Numbered from the stretch's first letter, positions 18,709 to 28,262 are shown. The stretch is DNA of 64,000 bases from Bacillota bacterium (GCA_023414875.1 JAEZMV010000006.1:1-64000), one strand, 5' to 3'. The notes: generated by a model not told the origin, from the sequence alone. Translations and numbers: made by a program.

Positions 18709-18899
18709 AGTCTTTACCCTCTCCTTTATAAATCTGTTTCATCAATGTAACAAATACAAAATATCTAATCCCTTGTAAAACAAAATAATACATAAGCTAT
18801 AGTAACCTTCAAAAAGCATCCAATGTTTATTATTACTCTGTGCCTTAAGGTACTCGTCGAGTAGTCGAAATTCTAACAAGAAGCATGATGCGGATTGAA

Positions 18900-19478
18900 T
18901 TATGTAAGTGCCCCAAGATCCTCCGGTTCATACTTGTTATGTCCCGGTCTACTCTTTTTGTAATTCCAACATTTTATAGCATCCTCTAATTTTTTCCCTT
19001 TATTATTTGCAAAGAAGGCTCTTATGTAGGTATTGTACTCAAATTGTGAATCGATCTTTGTTATGTTTTTCTTCTTTTCATCAATTATTTTGTAATAAGT
19101 CTCTACTGCATCTGCATATGTTTTACCTGCATTCACTTTCAGCCATTTTTGAAAAATAACATTAAATGAAAAGCTCTTTCCGATAGCTTTTTTGAAAAAT
19201 TCCCTGTGTTTCTCTGAACACACAAAATTACTTTCGATTATTGTTGTTAATTCTATCATACCAACATTATGCTTCACTTGTTTATTATAACTAGAAATTA
19301 ATCTTTCTCCACTGTGAAGAAAAGTAGCTATTCTCTGAGTTAATTCCTTTTTCCCTCCACTAGCTTGCAAACCATTACTTCTACAGAATTCTACCATTTC
19401 CTCTTTTAAATAATAATATGATTTAAATACTTGAGAAGCTAGATCTTTACTTAATTTTGGTCTTTCACACATAATCAT
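18900..19478 (-). CDS. SAP-domain / DUF6434 protein
   Basis: A 192-residue protein. Residues about 5-65 form a SAP-like helix-extended-loop-helix (YYLKEEMVEFCRSNGLQ, then GGKKELTQRIATFL), a fold that binds nucleic acid. The C-terminal part (SFSFNVIFQKWLK to KCWNYKKSRPG) matches DUF6434. Several ATGs compete: 19478 has AAAGG seven bases upstream, while 19493 overlaps the stop of the small ORF before it (TAATG) and could be reached by reinitiation. It is the last gene of the FRG cassette. Confidence 0.72.
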   Translation of the reverse strand: MIMCERPKLSKDLASQVFKSYYYLKEEMVEFCRSNGLQASGGKKELTQRIATFLHSGERLISSYNKQVKHNVGMIELTTIIESNFVCSEKHREFFKKAIGKSFSFNVIFQKWLKVNAGKTYADAVETYYKIIDEKKKNITKIDSQFEYNTYIRAFFANNKGKKLEDAIKCWNYKKSRPGHNKYEPEDLGALT

Positions 19479-19492
19479 AACCATGCCTTTCA

Positions 19493-19603
<111 letters not shown>

Positions 19604-19629
19604 TAGCTTTGCCTTTTTAGATAGCTCGG

Positions 19630-20763
19630 CTAAATATTCGCTGCTGCAACCTCTTTATTAAAATCATTATAACATTTGAAACTATTAATTACATCATCAA
19701 TCACTTGATCATACCGATATAAATCATTTAAAGTTATAGCCACTGGATTATGTACTACTTTATTTCTAAACCTTCTTAATTCATCTAACTTATTAAACGT
19801 AATATCATCAAAATTATTATTATCTCGAACATACTTTATAGCTTGACTTGTATTATATTGACCACCATCTAAATTTCGCAGCCATTCCTCAATAATATTC
19901 CACTTAATAAGAAAACGACCTATTGTTTCATTCCCCGCTGTAATTTTATAATCCAGTTCATACTTGACTTCTTTACATATCTTATTAATGATATCATGTT
20001 CCGGGTATAATAATTTTTCATCTATCTTGGTAAAACTATTCCCCCAAAATTCCTTAGAATTTGGGATTTTATACTTGGCTAATAATCTTCTGTTAAAATC
20101 AAGCTCCATTTTATTTTCATATTCATCGCAAATGAATTCTGTACCAACAAGATAACCCTCTTGGAAAAATGGTCGTAACGCTTGTGGCGGCGAGATACTT
20201 AATAATCTGATATTAACTAGATCATGTTCCGAATTAATCGAGATACGACCTGTAAGATATGGCAATGCAAATACATAAATATAGCAATGATCATTTATAT
20301 TATTTAACATCGAAAAGGAACAGGCAACTCGTAAGGAATGAGTTACGTCTAATAACGGTGTCGGACATACTTCGTAGTGTTGAAGGATGGACCATTGTAT
20401 CTGTTTCTTTCTCTTTAATTCGGTATTACCTATGATATTTTGCCTCTCTAACTTGTCCACCAATAAAGCGGAAGCAGTATTAAGAACATCAAATTTATAC
20501 TTAAGCTCATTCTTTGATATTCTTTCTTCTCTATACATGGATGGATATACCGTTGTGGAGGAGTTTTTATTCTTATAATCCAGCACCTGTCCTCTATAAA
20601 AAAGCATGTAATCAGGATTTAAGTAAGATAATTCTGCTATCTCTTTCACAAGATCCATATAGGAAGCTACGTAAACTCCATCGCTTCTTAACATATCTAA
20701 ATCGGTAAGACTACTCTTAATATGCTCTGTATAATTAGAAGTGTTAAAATTTATTCTTCTCAT
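19630..20763 (-). CDS. FRG-domain protein with HEPN-like C-terminus
   Basis: A 377-residue protein. The N-terminal half is an FRG domain: LFYRGQ near residue 40, and the block LQHYEVCPTPLLDVTHSLRV around 130-150. The C-terminal part is helical and carries RNKVVH (residues 333-338), the RNxxxH pattern of HEPN ribonucleases. FRG and HEPN domains both occur in phage-defence and toxin genes, so a defence role is plausible but inferred. The ATG overlaps the stop of the HAM1-like remnant by four bases, with GGGAG upstream. The small membrane ORF and SAP gene follow. Confidence 0.72.
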   Translation of the reverse strand: MRRINFNTSNYTEHIKSSLTDLDMLRSDGVYVASYMDLVKEIAELSYLNPDYMLFYRGQVLDYKNKNSSTTVYPSMYREERISKNELKYKFDVLNTASALLVDKLERQNIIGNTELKRKKQIQWSILQHYEVCPTPLLDVTHSLRVACSFSMLNNINDHCYIYVFALPYLTGRISINSEHDLVNIRLLSISPPQALRPFFQEGYLVGTEFICDEYENKMELDFNRRLLAKYKIPNSKEFWGNSFTKIDEKLLYPEHDIINKICKEVKYELDYKITAGNETIGRFLIKWNIIEEWLRNLDGGQYNTSQAIKYVRDNNNFDDITFNKLDELRRFRNKVVHNPVAITLNDLYRYDQVIDDVINSFKCYNDFNKEVAAANI

Positions 20764-20966
20764 AGGAGGCTCCCATTTTCTAAATGTTTATTATCACTTA
20801 TGTTAATTCCTCTAAACCCAGAATCACACGAAAAAACAGGTTTTTTGATTTGACGGTAATAGGTTAATGCTTTTTGCATAGCGTTTGTTAATGGGTCCAT
20901 ACCATCGAGCATCTTTTCCATACTTTCTATTTTTGATGGATTATAAGTTCCATATATTAATTTCAT
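20760..20966 (-). pseudogene. Truncated HAM1/RdgB-like non-canonical purine pyrophosphatase
   Basis: A 68-codon frame with an AGGAAG site. Its ends match HAM1/RdgB family proteins (MKLIYGTYNPSKIESMEKML, and DPLTNAMQKALTYY with KPVFSCDSG), but the segment between them is missing and the frame stops right after the CDSG motif. About two thirds of a normal protein is gone, so pyrophosphatase activity is unlikely. Its stop overlaps the FRG start as ATGA, so the transcript and translation signals may still drive the FRG gene. Confidence 0.7.
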
Positions 20967-21005
20967 ATATCTTCCTCATAATAATATCATCTTTGCTCCA
21001 ATTCA

Positions 21006-21839
21006 TTATTTACCTAGGTTCTGTAAGATTTCGTGATAGCGTTTTGTTGCCAGTTCACTTGGTTCACCTTTTTTACAGAAAGAAAGCTTGGCCAGCTTTG
21101 GAACATTACGCTCAACAACGATTTGACCATCCACCATTTTAGATTCCAGTGCCTTGAAGGCTTCCAGGAACCGTCTGTCCTCTTTTGCTCTATCATAAAA
21201 GGATAGCACATAGACGTAAACAAAAAGATTATAATTGCGAAAAGGGTATTCTACCTGCATGAACAATGTACCCATTCCATAATGGCATGGGCCAATCGGT
21301 TTTCGGATCGTCCAGTGCTCAAGTAGAAAATCCACGGCCCTCTCAAGTGCTGGTTCTTTGTTGAGATAGTCACTAAAGCGGAATGCATCCAGGGCAGTAA
21401 GTGTTGGATGTGGGTTTGAATACTCAGTTTCTGGGCCTCGACCAAAGAAAAACTTATTACAACGCCAGCCGCCATCAGTATATTGAGTGTCTAGAAGGTG
21501 TAGAAAAGTTTTATTCAATCTAGCATCACCAGCATACCCCATGTGGCAAAGCACATTGGCAGCATTAGCGGTTTGACATGGGTAAATATAGCCCTGCGGA
21601 TATAATTTAAAACTCCCATCTTCTTTCCATACACTGAATATCAAGTCAGCGCATTCTTTAAGTAAAGGCTCGGTGGGTTCCATCCCCAATTCTAACAGGT
21701 AAAGCACACAGTCCAGCATAGAGAAGGGTGATCCTTTTATTAGGCGCTTATCGGGAGTCGTCCAATAGTCTGCTCCATTATCATGCCGGTGAGACAATAT
21801 CGCCTCAAAATCTGATAAATATTGCTTGTCTATAGCCAT
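21006..21839 (-). CDS. Prenyltransferase/terpene-cyclase-like alpha-toroid protein
   Basis: A 277-residue all-helical protein with repeats reminiscent of squalene cyclase/prenyltransferase toroids, including DGSFKLYPQGYIYPCQTANA and YTDGGWRCNKFF. The acidic catalytic motif of true cyclases is not visible, so activity on terpenes is doubtful. The ATG at 21839 follows a GGAGAG site and is preferred to the adjacent GTG. It is a single gene with no obvious partner. Confidence 0.65.
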   Translation of the reverse strand: MAIDKQYLSDFEAILSHRHDNGADYWTTPDKRLIKGSPFSMLDCVLYLLELGMEPTEPLLKECADLIFSVWKEDGSFKLYPQGYIYPCQTANAANVLCHMGYAGDARLNKTFLHLLDTQYTDGGWRCNKFFFGRGPETEYSNPHPTLTALDAFRFSDYLNKEPALERAVDFLLEHWTIRKPIGPCHYGMGTLFMQVEYPFRNYNLFVYVYVLSFYDRAKEDRRFLEAFKALESKMVDGQIVVERNVPKLAKLSFCKKGEPSELATKRYHEILQNLGK

Positions 21840-21960
21840 CACTTTTCTCTCCTTTTCGTATTATACTATGATTAATTAAGGCTAACCTACGCAATTACCA
21901 CCAAGCTTTTACAGCCCATAGCCGATTAAGTATGACATTAATTAGGCTTATATAATCTTC

Positions 21961-22353
21961 CTATACTTTAATCTCAAACCCCAGATTCACTTCGCTACCA
22001 GGCTTTCCTCCTCTGATGCCCCAATTGTCTAATGGAACCTCCTTCAAAACTATTGTGATATCATTGCCAGATATACCCGGATTATCAGCGAGATTCCGGA
22101 CAATTGCAGCATATAATGCTCGCTTGGCATCAAGACTTCTTCCTTCAAATATTGTCATTTCAATCAAAGTAAACTGATCCGTCTTAAACCCTGCTATCTC
22201 AAAATCCTCACGTTTCAGTTCATATAGTCTTTGAATTCTGTCATCATCAGGTATCTTGAATGCTTCAACAAGGGCATTATGAACTCCATCTAAAATTGCT
22301 TGTTTATATTCCCGACTTCTTCCTTCAATCATTTCCACTTTAACCATCGGCAT
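21961..22353 (-). CDS. Tautomerase-family protein
   Basis: A 130-residue protein of the 4-oxalocrotonate tautomerase fold. The ATG at 22353, with an AAGGAGGAAAG site, gives an N-terminus MPMVKVEM, and removal of Met leaves the Pro-1 that is the catalytic base in this superfamily. The rest holds two beta-alpha-beta units (EGRSREYKQAILDGV and EGRSLDAKRALYAAI), as in longer fused tautomerases. It would isomerise a keto/enol compound. It is adjacent to the DUF3788 gene on the same strand. Confidence 0.82.
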   Translation of the reverse strand: MPMVKVEMIEGRSREYKQAILDGVHNALVEAFKIPDDDRIQRLYELKREDFEIAGFKTDQFTLIEMTIFEGRSLDAKRALYAAIVRNLADNPGISGNDITIVLKEVPLDNWGIRGGKPGSEVNLGFEIKV

Positions 22354-22385
22354 AACTTTCCTCCTTAATTTCTTTAATGCCAAGC

Positions 22386-22811
22386 TTACTTACAGGTGAG
22401 CTTCAATCCCATGACTTTTTCAAAATCTATAAGTATCTCACTCGATCTAACCTCAAAGATACAGGGTTTAGATTTTCCAACATTTTTAGTATTCATAATC
22501 TTTTCCTTTAATCCCTCATCTATATCGAGAGCTAAGACCTTTTCAAGAAATGTCATTGGGAAATAAATTGTAGCTTGCATATAATCTTTCCATGCGGACA
22601 TCCATACAATCGTTTTTTTCTTTTTTTGTACTTTGCAGAGCCACGTCTTACCATCATTATAATAGCGCCATTCATAATCCATTTGATGCTTTTGGAACAA
22701 CTCAAGTAAATCCATATAAGCAGCAAATGATTGCCCAAGAACCTTACTAAGCACTATTTCATCCGGGTAAACATTCATATCTCTAAGCTCAATATTATTA
22801 ATAGTTTCCAT
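22386..22811 (-). CDS. DUF3788 family protein
   Basis: A 141-residue cytoplasmic protein with the DUF3788 core: WRYYNDGKTWLCKVQKKKKT, the WMSAWKDYMQATIYFP segment, and a C-terminal CIFEVRSSEIL. The family has no known role and is common in Clostridia. GGAGG precedes the ATG at a good distance. The tautomerase gene follows 32 bases downstream, so they may be co-transcribed. Confidence 0.75.
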   Translation of the reverse strand: METINNIELRDMNVYPDEIVLSKVLGQSFAAYMDLLELFQKHQMDYEWRYYNDGKTWLCKVQKKKKTIVWMSAWKDYMQATIYFPMTFLEKVLALDIDEGLKEKIMNTKNVGKSKPCIFEVRSSEILIDFEKVMGLKLTCK

Positions 22812-22819
22812 ATGGATCC

Positions 22820-22978
22820 TCCAATCAGATAAGTTAAAATTGATTTTCCTAAAACTTCTATTCTCTTCTCATTTCCAACGATAACAGCTTCAGCAATATC
22901 AAGAAATAGCCCAATTTATATAGCACTTGGCATATCCTTGGTATTTCTCTCTAGTTCATATGGATTTATTCCATCCAT
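22820..22978 (-). pseudogene. Decayed small gene with an in-frame stop
   Basis: From an ATG at 22978 the minus strand reads MDGINPYELERNTKDMPSAI, then a stop, then continues in frame as IGLFLDIAEAVIVGNEKRIE and further. The stop interrupting a protein-like frame suggests decay. It ends at the ribosome site of the DUF3788 gene. I do not recognise the family. Confidence 0.4.
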
Positions 22979-23053
22979 AGTTACTTCTCAAACAACCATA
23001 GGCAGGTTTCTCAAAATGTTCTTAATGAGTAATACTGATTTTTAATACATGCT

Positions 23054-24112
23054 TTATATTGCATATAAAGTTTCTTCTGAGAAATCAAATAACTTTTTAA
23101 CAATATTAATCATCTCTTCATCTGTATTAAACCATCCAATTGCAGGAAATAGAGGGCACTTTAAAAGTGTCTGCTCCTTTAGCTTGAGATTCAAAGCAAG
23201 TTTCGGACGCTTTCCGCTTTTATCTGTCTGAATACAGTAACCGCAGCCATCACAGTTTTTTGTTCTATAGAAAACTAAAGCTTTCAGATCATTATCCATT
23301 TTATCATAGGATTTAATTAGTTTACTGAACTGCGGTACTTTAAACTCAAACACCATTTGATTTTTCTTTCTCCAGTCATAGTATACACGCATATACGCCT
23401 TTTGCTTTTTCGGATATTCTCTTTCGTATGCAACACCCATTTCATTATTTGAAGAAATATATCCTTTCTCTAGAAAGTAGGTTTCAAGCTTAGTAATTTG
23501 CTCCCTATCACAGAGTCTTCCAAACATTTCTGCTGCTGTATATTGCTTATTACCAAATCTACCATATAAGAATATCATCATATTTTGGGTACGGATTTTA
23601 CCTTCCTTTGATACACTGCAATGCAGCTTCCACGCAGGAAACAGTTCCTTATAGCTATTATGAGTAAACACTAAACTATCATTCGTTTCATCACAAGTAA
23701 GTCCAAACAGCGACAGCCTATCCTTTGTCTTCTGTGTAATCTTCATGTCAGACTTGCCTATAATTAACTTGCTACCCGTAACATTACCGTATAACCCCAT
23801 CTTTACAAACTGCTCATATAAATCAAAGAAATTCTTTTCAATTTTTTGCATCTTCAAGATAAGTTCAGGCTTAACATTGTTACACTCCCAAAATTCATAG
23901 CATTCATCAGGTTCCTCTACTACATTGATAAGAGACAAATCATTATAAATTGTTTTAATACTGTCATATAAAAAATCATACATCTGCCTTTGTGATAATT
24001 CACTTGCATTGCAATCTGGAACATACTTAAACTCCGGGTAAGCTGCTAAGTGTGCATATATGATGCGTCTACCTAGATTCTCAAAGGATTGTCCAACTTT
24101 ATTCTCAAACAT
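23054..24112 (-). CDS. Unrecognised protein with C-terminal cysteine motif
   Basis: A 352-residue soluble protein I cannot assign. Near the C-terminus it has CDGCGYC and, about 27 residues on, KCPLFP, giving four cysteines that could hold zinc or an iron-sulfur cluster. The rest is helical and lysine-rich; no membrane segment is present. GGAAGG precedes the ATG. The next remnant upstream (24169-24365) is itself a ferredoxin-like cysteine segment, but the two are in different frames. Confidence 0.6.
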   Translation of the reverse strand: MFENKVGQSFENLGRRIIYAHLAAYPEFKYVPDCNASELSQRQMYDFLYDSIKTIYNDLSLINVVEEPDECYEFWECNNVKPELILKMQKIEKNFFDLYEQFVKMGLYGNVTGSKLIIGKSDMKITQKTKDRLSLFGLTCDETNDSLVFTHNSYKELFPAWKLHCSVSKEGKIRTQNMMIFLYGRFGNKQYTAAEMFGRLCDREQITKLETYFLEKGYISSNNEMGVAYEREYPKKQKAYMRVYYDWRKKNQMVFEFKVPQFSKLIKSYDKMDNDLKALVFYRTKNCDGCGYCIQTDKSGKRPKLALNLKLKEQTLLKCPLFPAIGWFNTDEEMINIVKKLFDFSEETLYAI

Positions 24113-24168
24113 ATTTACCTTCCTTTCATTGATAACAAATTATATATTTTCACTTCTATTTAACCTTT

Positions 24169-24365
24169 CTATCTTCTCCATTGTCTTTCTATAACATTAA
24201 ATTTACATACATCAATGCATTTTCCACAGTTAGAACAAATACTATAATTAATTTCTTGTGACTGAACCATTATCATTACATCATTTTGGTAACTACAGAC
24301 TGAATTACACTTGTGCTTATGCTCTGTGTATGTCCGGAAACATATTGCTAGGTGTCTTTGAAATA
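24169..24365 (-). pseudogene. Remnant of an iron-sulfur protein
   Basis: The minus strand is open for about 65 codons and ends INYSICSNCGKCIDVCKFN, a ferredoxin-type CxxCxxCxxxC stretch, before a stop. No start is found and an in-frame stop precedes it. It looks like the C-terminus of a 4Fe-4S protein whose front part has been lost. Confidence 0.5.
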
Positions 24366-24378
24366 CTAAGTTGTCTCT

Positions 24379-25068
24379 TTATGTAATTTTAAAACTAGCA
24401 TTATCATTATTAAGTCTAAAATGTTTTGCAAGGATACTTAATACTTCCTCTTTCGTGTCTTTTTCATCTTCTCTTATTAAAGTAAAAAATCCACTATTTG
24501 CATATTCATCATAATGTTCTTTACTGTTAACCCTTGCTATGCACGATTTAAAATTTTCCATTGTCTTTTCTGGATTTTCACATTGCATTATCTGATCCTT
24601 TAAAAAAGCCTTCTCTGGATCAGCACGATCAAAAAATTTTTCTACAGACATTACCTGTGGTGATAACATAACCGCAACTTGGTTATAGTCAGCTATCTCT
24701 TGTAAAATATCAAGCGGTATATTAGTGTCAACAATTACTTTTTGGTTTTGAGAAATACATATTAATTCTGCAACTTCAAATTCTGCTATTTCTCTTGAAC
24801 TATCAAGTATCCAACGGTCATATTCTTCCGGAGTCCGATTTAGAAATTCCTGCCAACTTTTCATAGTCTGAAAATAGCACATATTTGGTTGATGATTCGG
24901 TGTTATAATATTATCCGAGACTCTGAAGTGATAATTCTCACCACATGCTATTAATCCATATTTGTCTGCTAGTATTGAAACCATTGTTGACTTACCAGCG
25001 TACGCTGTACCTGTGATAAACATTACATTTTTTAAATAATGCTTAATAATATTATTATCTATCTTCAT
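24379..25068 (-). CDS. P-loop kinase-like ATPase
   Basis: A 229-residue P-loop protein. Walker A is GTAYAGKST near residue 20, and a later strand VIVDTNIPLDIL supplies a Walker-B-like Asp. The scale and layout fit a small-molecule kinase or shikimate-kinase-like fold. The ATG at 25068 was chosen for its AAGGAG site, giving Walker A close to the start. The substrate is unknown. Confidence 0.75.
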   Translation of the reverse strand: MKIDNNIIKHYLKNVMFITGTAYAGKSTMVSILADKYGLIACGENYHFRVSDNIITPNHQPNMCYFQTMKSWQEFLNRTPEEYDRWILDSSREIAEFEVAELICISQNQKVIVDTNIPLDILQEIADYNQVAVMLSPQVMSVEKFFDRADPEKAFLKDQIMQCENPEKTMENFKSCIARVNSKEHYDEYANSGFFTLIREDEKDTKEEVLSILAKHFRLNNDNASFKIT

Positions 25069-25099
25069 TCCATTCTCCTTAAATCTATTGCATAGCAAC

Positions 25100-25252
25100 T
25101 TATTTCTTTTTCTCAGCATTGCCCCTTCTGCAAAGCGACCAGTTTAAAGTTGATTTTTTTACTTCATCAGCTAAATCCAATAAATTAGGTATAATTCTGA
25201 GATCTACCTTTCTATTAAATATCTCTTTAAAGATATCAGAAATTATTATCAT
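25100..25252 (-). CDS. Possible small ORF or gene remnant
   Basis: A 50-codon minus-strand frame (MIIISDIFKEIFNRKVDLRI onward) with protein-like composition ends 32 bases before the P-loop gene. No clear ribosome site precedes the ATG. It could be a leader ORF, a remnant, or chance. The rest of 25253-25558 shows only AT-rich DNA. Confidence 0.25.
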   Translation of the reverse strand: MIIISDIFKEIFNRKVDLRIIPNLLDLADEVKKSTLNWSLCRRGNAEKKK

Positions 25253-25558
25253 GTTAATAGGTTTCTGAAAAATCTTGTTTTATCTTACTCTTACATTATA
25301 ATACCTAGCTTACTTTATTACCATATTATTACTACATTTTCCTGCTTTATTTATCATATTTACCTATTCGATATATCCAGGTGTCCCTTCTTATTCCTCA
25401 GCAATCAATTTCCCCTATATTTCGTTTGACTATTTTTCACCGCTTTCCCTATTCTTTCAGACAATTGCACCCAATTCGATTATCAGTATTATTGGTGGTA
25501 GACTTTGTAAACCTATTATTATAATTATTCCTAATTAACATAGAGGGAGGACACTGAT

Positions 25559-25732
25559 ATTAATACGAACTACGAATCCTTAGATTATGTAAAAACCTCA
25601 GCAGCGGATATTGATGAAGTAGTCAGACTAAACAAATTTATAATAAGAAGTATGGCGAAACACTACAAAGATGGACCCAACGCGGTGATTGAGAAATTAG
25701 AATGTATTCTATCCTCCTCCCATATATTTTAA
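25559..25732 (+). CDS. Small ORF with strong ribosome site but no standard start
   Basis: A GGGAGG ribosome site ends eight bases before an ATT at 25559, from which a 57-codon protein-like frame runs (INTNYESLDYVKTSAADIDE onward) to a TAA at 25730. A stop lies upstream of the ribosome site, and the only ATG in frame is internal. Either ATT is used as a rare start or the start was mutated. It sits just before the plus-strand membrane protein gene. Confidence 0.35.
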   Translation: MNTNYESLDYVKTSAADIDEVVRLNKFIIRSMAKHYKDGPNAVIEKLECILSSSHIF

Positions 25733-25760
25733 CAAACAATATGTTCAAGGTGGGAATCTC

Positions 25761-26759
25761 TTGAAGCTGGTTGTTATTAATCGCAAAAAAGTGCTTTTTA
25801 TTCTCCTTTCTTTCCTCGCAGTTATCACTTCGTTGATCCTTTATCAGCGTTTCCACAGCCCTACGGAGACAGTTCAAATGATTATGGGCGGTATGCTTTA
25901 TCAGCAGGTTATAGATGAAGGTGAGGGCGAAGGCCAAGCCCTCAAAAAAAGCTCAGATGTGGAAACTTATTTCCGACCTTCTGATTTACCGGTATTAAAT
26001 GATCGGTTTGATTGGAACTTTTTTCGGGATTATCTGTTTAAAAAGGTAAATGAAATAACCCTACCGGATTATTTACTTAGTTCGCCGGAGGAAACCATCA
26101 TTAATTATTTTAGTATCCTGCGGGAGGCTGAAAATGCGGAAAAAGATAAGCTGATTGGGTGCGGATCAATCGGGAACGGTGACACTCCTTATCCGCTCGC
26201 CTATCATTTTTTATCCTCTTCCTATCAGAAAAATATGACCTATGAACAATACCTGGATTCCTTCAAAAATATTCTTCATATGAATTTGATCAAGTATAAA
26301 GAAGTCCCGCTCTATGACAATCCGACCGGGATTATTCGCTATTTTGTTGAAATAGAAACCATCGAAGGCTCTGATAAAGAGGTTGGCTACTTTGCTTATT
26401 ATTACGGCTTTGTAGATCTGATCAAAGAGGGCGGATTATACAAAATATCCAACCTGGAATTTCACGGAGAGAATTATCTGTGTGCACCCATTCATGGTTG
26501 GTTTTATGATGCGGAGGCTTCTACACAGATCAGGTATGGAGGATGGTGCAAATTAATCGATACCTTATATCCGACCATACAAAACGGATATGTAAAGCAT
26601 CTCTATTTTAAGGGGACCGACGGCAGTGATTATATGATTGAATTCTATCGGTTAACTAATGATTATGATATCGAGATTGCACAGTATAAAAAAGACGATA
26701 AAGGTATATGGAAGCTCATTCACCTTAATCCGGAGAAATGTCTTAAGGGTAAATCATGA
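25761..26759 (+). CDS. Membrane-anchored protein of unknown function
   Basis: A 332-residue protein with one N-terminal membrane span (VLFILLSFLAVITSLILY, residues about 11-28) and a large outside domain. The start is a TTG with AAGGTGGG six bases upstream. I see no known domain; the middle (about 100-230) has the look of an NTF2-like or DUF4829-like fold, but this is weak. Its 3' end overlaps the convergent P1 peptidase gene by six bases. Confidence 0.6.
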   Translation: MKLVVINRKKVLFILLSFLAVITSLILYQRFHSPTETVQMIMGGMLYQQVIDEGEGEGQALKKSSDVETYFRPSDLPVLNDRFDWNFFRDYLFKKVNEITLPDYLLSSPEETIINYFSILREAENAEKDKLIGCGSIGNGDTPYPLAYHFLSSSYQKNMTYEQYLDSFKNILHMNLIKYKEVPLYDNPTGIIRYFVEIETIEGSDKEVGYFAYYYGFVDLIKEGGLYKISNLEFHGENYLCAPIHGWFYDAEASTQIRYGGWCKLIDTLYPTIQNGYVKHLYFKGTDGSDYMIEFYRLTNDYDIEIAQYKKDDKGIWKLIHLNPEKCLKGKS

Positions 26760-27719
26760 ATTTAACTCCTGATATGATATGTAACCATAAGCTGATTCCG
26801 CATTTTTAACAGCGCTTAGTATTGCCTGCTCCACAGCACGTACCGCCAGAATAGCCACCACATCGGGATTAGCTTCTATTTTCCTGGAGGCCATAGTGAA
26901 GATTGTATCTCCGTCATAAATCGTATGAGCAGGGCGTACCGCTCTCGCAATTCCATTATGCGATACGGACGCCAGCTTACTCAGCTGAGCTTTTGTTAAA
27001 TCGGCATTGGTAATAATCGTTCCGATGATGGTATTCCCACTATAAAAGTCAGTCATATCACTATAGCTTAATAACATGACTTCTTCGCTGATCGCAAGTG
27101 TCTTCTTATCATTACAGAGTGCACCGGCAATCAACCGGTTTTCTTCCTGACTAAATATATCTCCTATGCAATTAACCGCCATGACTGCACCAACCTTTAA
27201 TTCCCCAACCTGGAAGCAAGCGGTTCCCAGTCCGCCCTTCATAGCATAATCCGTACCTTTTATAGTACCAATGGTTGCACCGGTTCCTGCACCGAAATTT
27301 CCTTCTCTCAGAGGTTCCCTATAAGCGTTTAGACATGCCTCGTAGCCCATCTGCTGATCCGGCCTTATCTTATGACCACCGCATTTTAAGTCGAATAGGA
27401 TCGCCCCGCATACAATTGGGACTTTGACCACTCCTACATCCCGTCCGATTCCCCTCTCCTCAAGGAATTTCATAACACCACCAGCTGCATCCAGGCCAAA
27501 GGCACTTCCTCCTGCTAGTATTACCGCATGGATGCTCTGCCTTAAATTGCTGGGATTTAAGGCATCTGTCTCTCTGGTACCGGGGGAGCCGCCACGGACT
27601 TCAACCCCTGCTGCCGCTCCCTCTTCACAAATAATAACGGTACATCCTGTCCCCGCCTGTGTATTTTGCGCATTGCCCACATAAAATTCTTCTAGTTCTG
27701 AAATGTCAATCTTCTTCAT
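26754..27719 (-). CDS. P1-family (DmpA/BapA-like) peptidase
   Basis: A 321-residue N-terminal-nucleophile peptidase of the P1/DmpA family. The conserved front block TGCTVIICEEGAAAGVEVRG is followed by GGSAFGLDAAGGV and GNFGAGTGATIGT. The self-processing site GNTIIGTIITNAD would expose Thr-230 as nucleophile. Relatives such as DmpA and BapA release N-terminal D- or beta-amino acids. It lies three bases after coaC on the same strand, with GGAG inside the coaC end, so it is probably the third gene of a coaB-coaC operon. Confidence 0.88.
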   Translation of the reverse strand: MKKIDISELEEFYVGNAQNTQAGTGCTVIICEEGAAAGVEVRGGSPGTRETDALNPSNLRQSIHAVILAGGSAFGLDAAGGVMKFLEERGIGRDVGVVKVPIVCGAILFDLKCGGHKIRPDQQMGYEACLNAYREPLREGNFGAGTGATIGTIKGTDYAMKGGLGTACFQVGELKVGAVMAVNCIGDIFSQEENRLIAGALCNDKKTLAISEEVMLLSYSDMTDFYSGNTIIGTIITNADLTKAQLSKLASVSHNGIARAVRPAHTIYDGDTIFTMASRKIEANPDVVAILAVRAVEQAILSAVKNAESAYGYISYQELNS

Positions 27720-27722
27720 AGG

Positions 27723-28262
27723 TCACTTCTCCATTGCGGAAATTACCGCATTTACAATCACATCCACCTCTGCGAGTGCTCCTTTTCCAACAACTCCGCA
27801 TGCCAGTAGGCTTTCTTTCGGCTCAATGATTTGATATCCGAACTTCTTCAGCTTACTCACATTCTCTTGTACAAATGGGTTTTCCCACATATTAGTATTC
27901 ATAGCAGGAGCAATCAGGATTGGTTTATTCTTTACTGCCATTACCGTAGTTGACAGCATGTCGTCTGCAATTCCCCCTACGATTTTGCCGATAATATTGG
28001 CTGTTGCAGGTGCAATCAAAAACACATCTGCTTTTTTAGCAAGGGAAATGTGCTTAACATCATTCGGAAAATCATCCCGGAACATGTCCGTATATACATC
28101 ATTATGAGTCAATGAGCGAAGCGTCAGCGGAGTAATGAATTTGGATGACCCCTCCGTCATAATTACTTCCACCTGATAACCAACCTTTATTAATCTGTGT
28201 GCAATATCGGCCGCTTTATAAGCTGCGATACTTCCGGTCACACCTAACACTACATGTTTCAT
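27723..28262 (-). CDS. coaC: Phosphopantothenoylcysteine decarboxylase (split CoaC)
   Basis: A 179-residue flavoprotein. GVTGSIAAYKAADIAHRL is the FMN-binding start, APATANIIGKIVGGIADDML the central block, and APAMNTNMWENP the substrate-binding motif with its key Asn. It decarboxylates 4'-phosphopantothenoylcysteine in CoA synthesis. In many bacteria this is the first half of CoaBC; here it is a separate gene overlapping the CoaB-like gene by four bases (ATGA), so translation is coupled. Confidence 0.92.
   Translation of the reverse strand: MKHVVLGVTGSIAAYKAADIAHRLIKVGYQVEVIMTEGSSKFITPLTLRSLTHNDVYTDMFRDDFPNDVKHISLAKKADVFLIAPATANIIGKIVGGIADDMLSTTVMAVKNKPILIAPAMNTNMWENPFVQENVSKLKKFGYQIIEPKESLLACGVVGKGALAEVDVIVNAVISAMEK

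Noticed and set aside
21006..21839. A functional terpene cyclase.
   Set aside because: The helical toroid repeats are recognisable, but the acidic catalytic motif and full length of squalene/hopene cyclases are missing.
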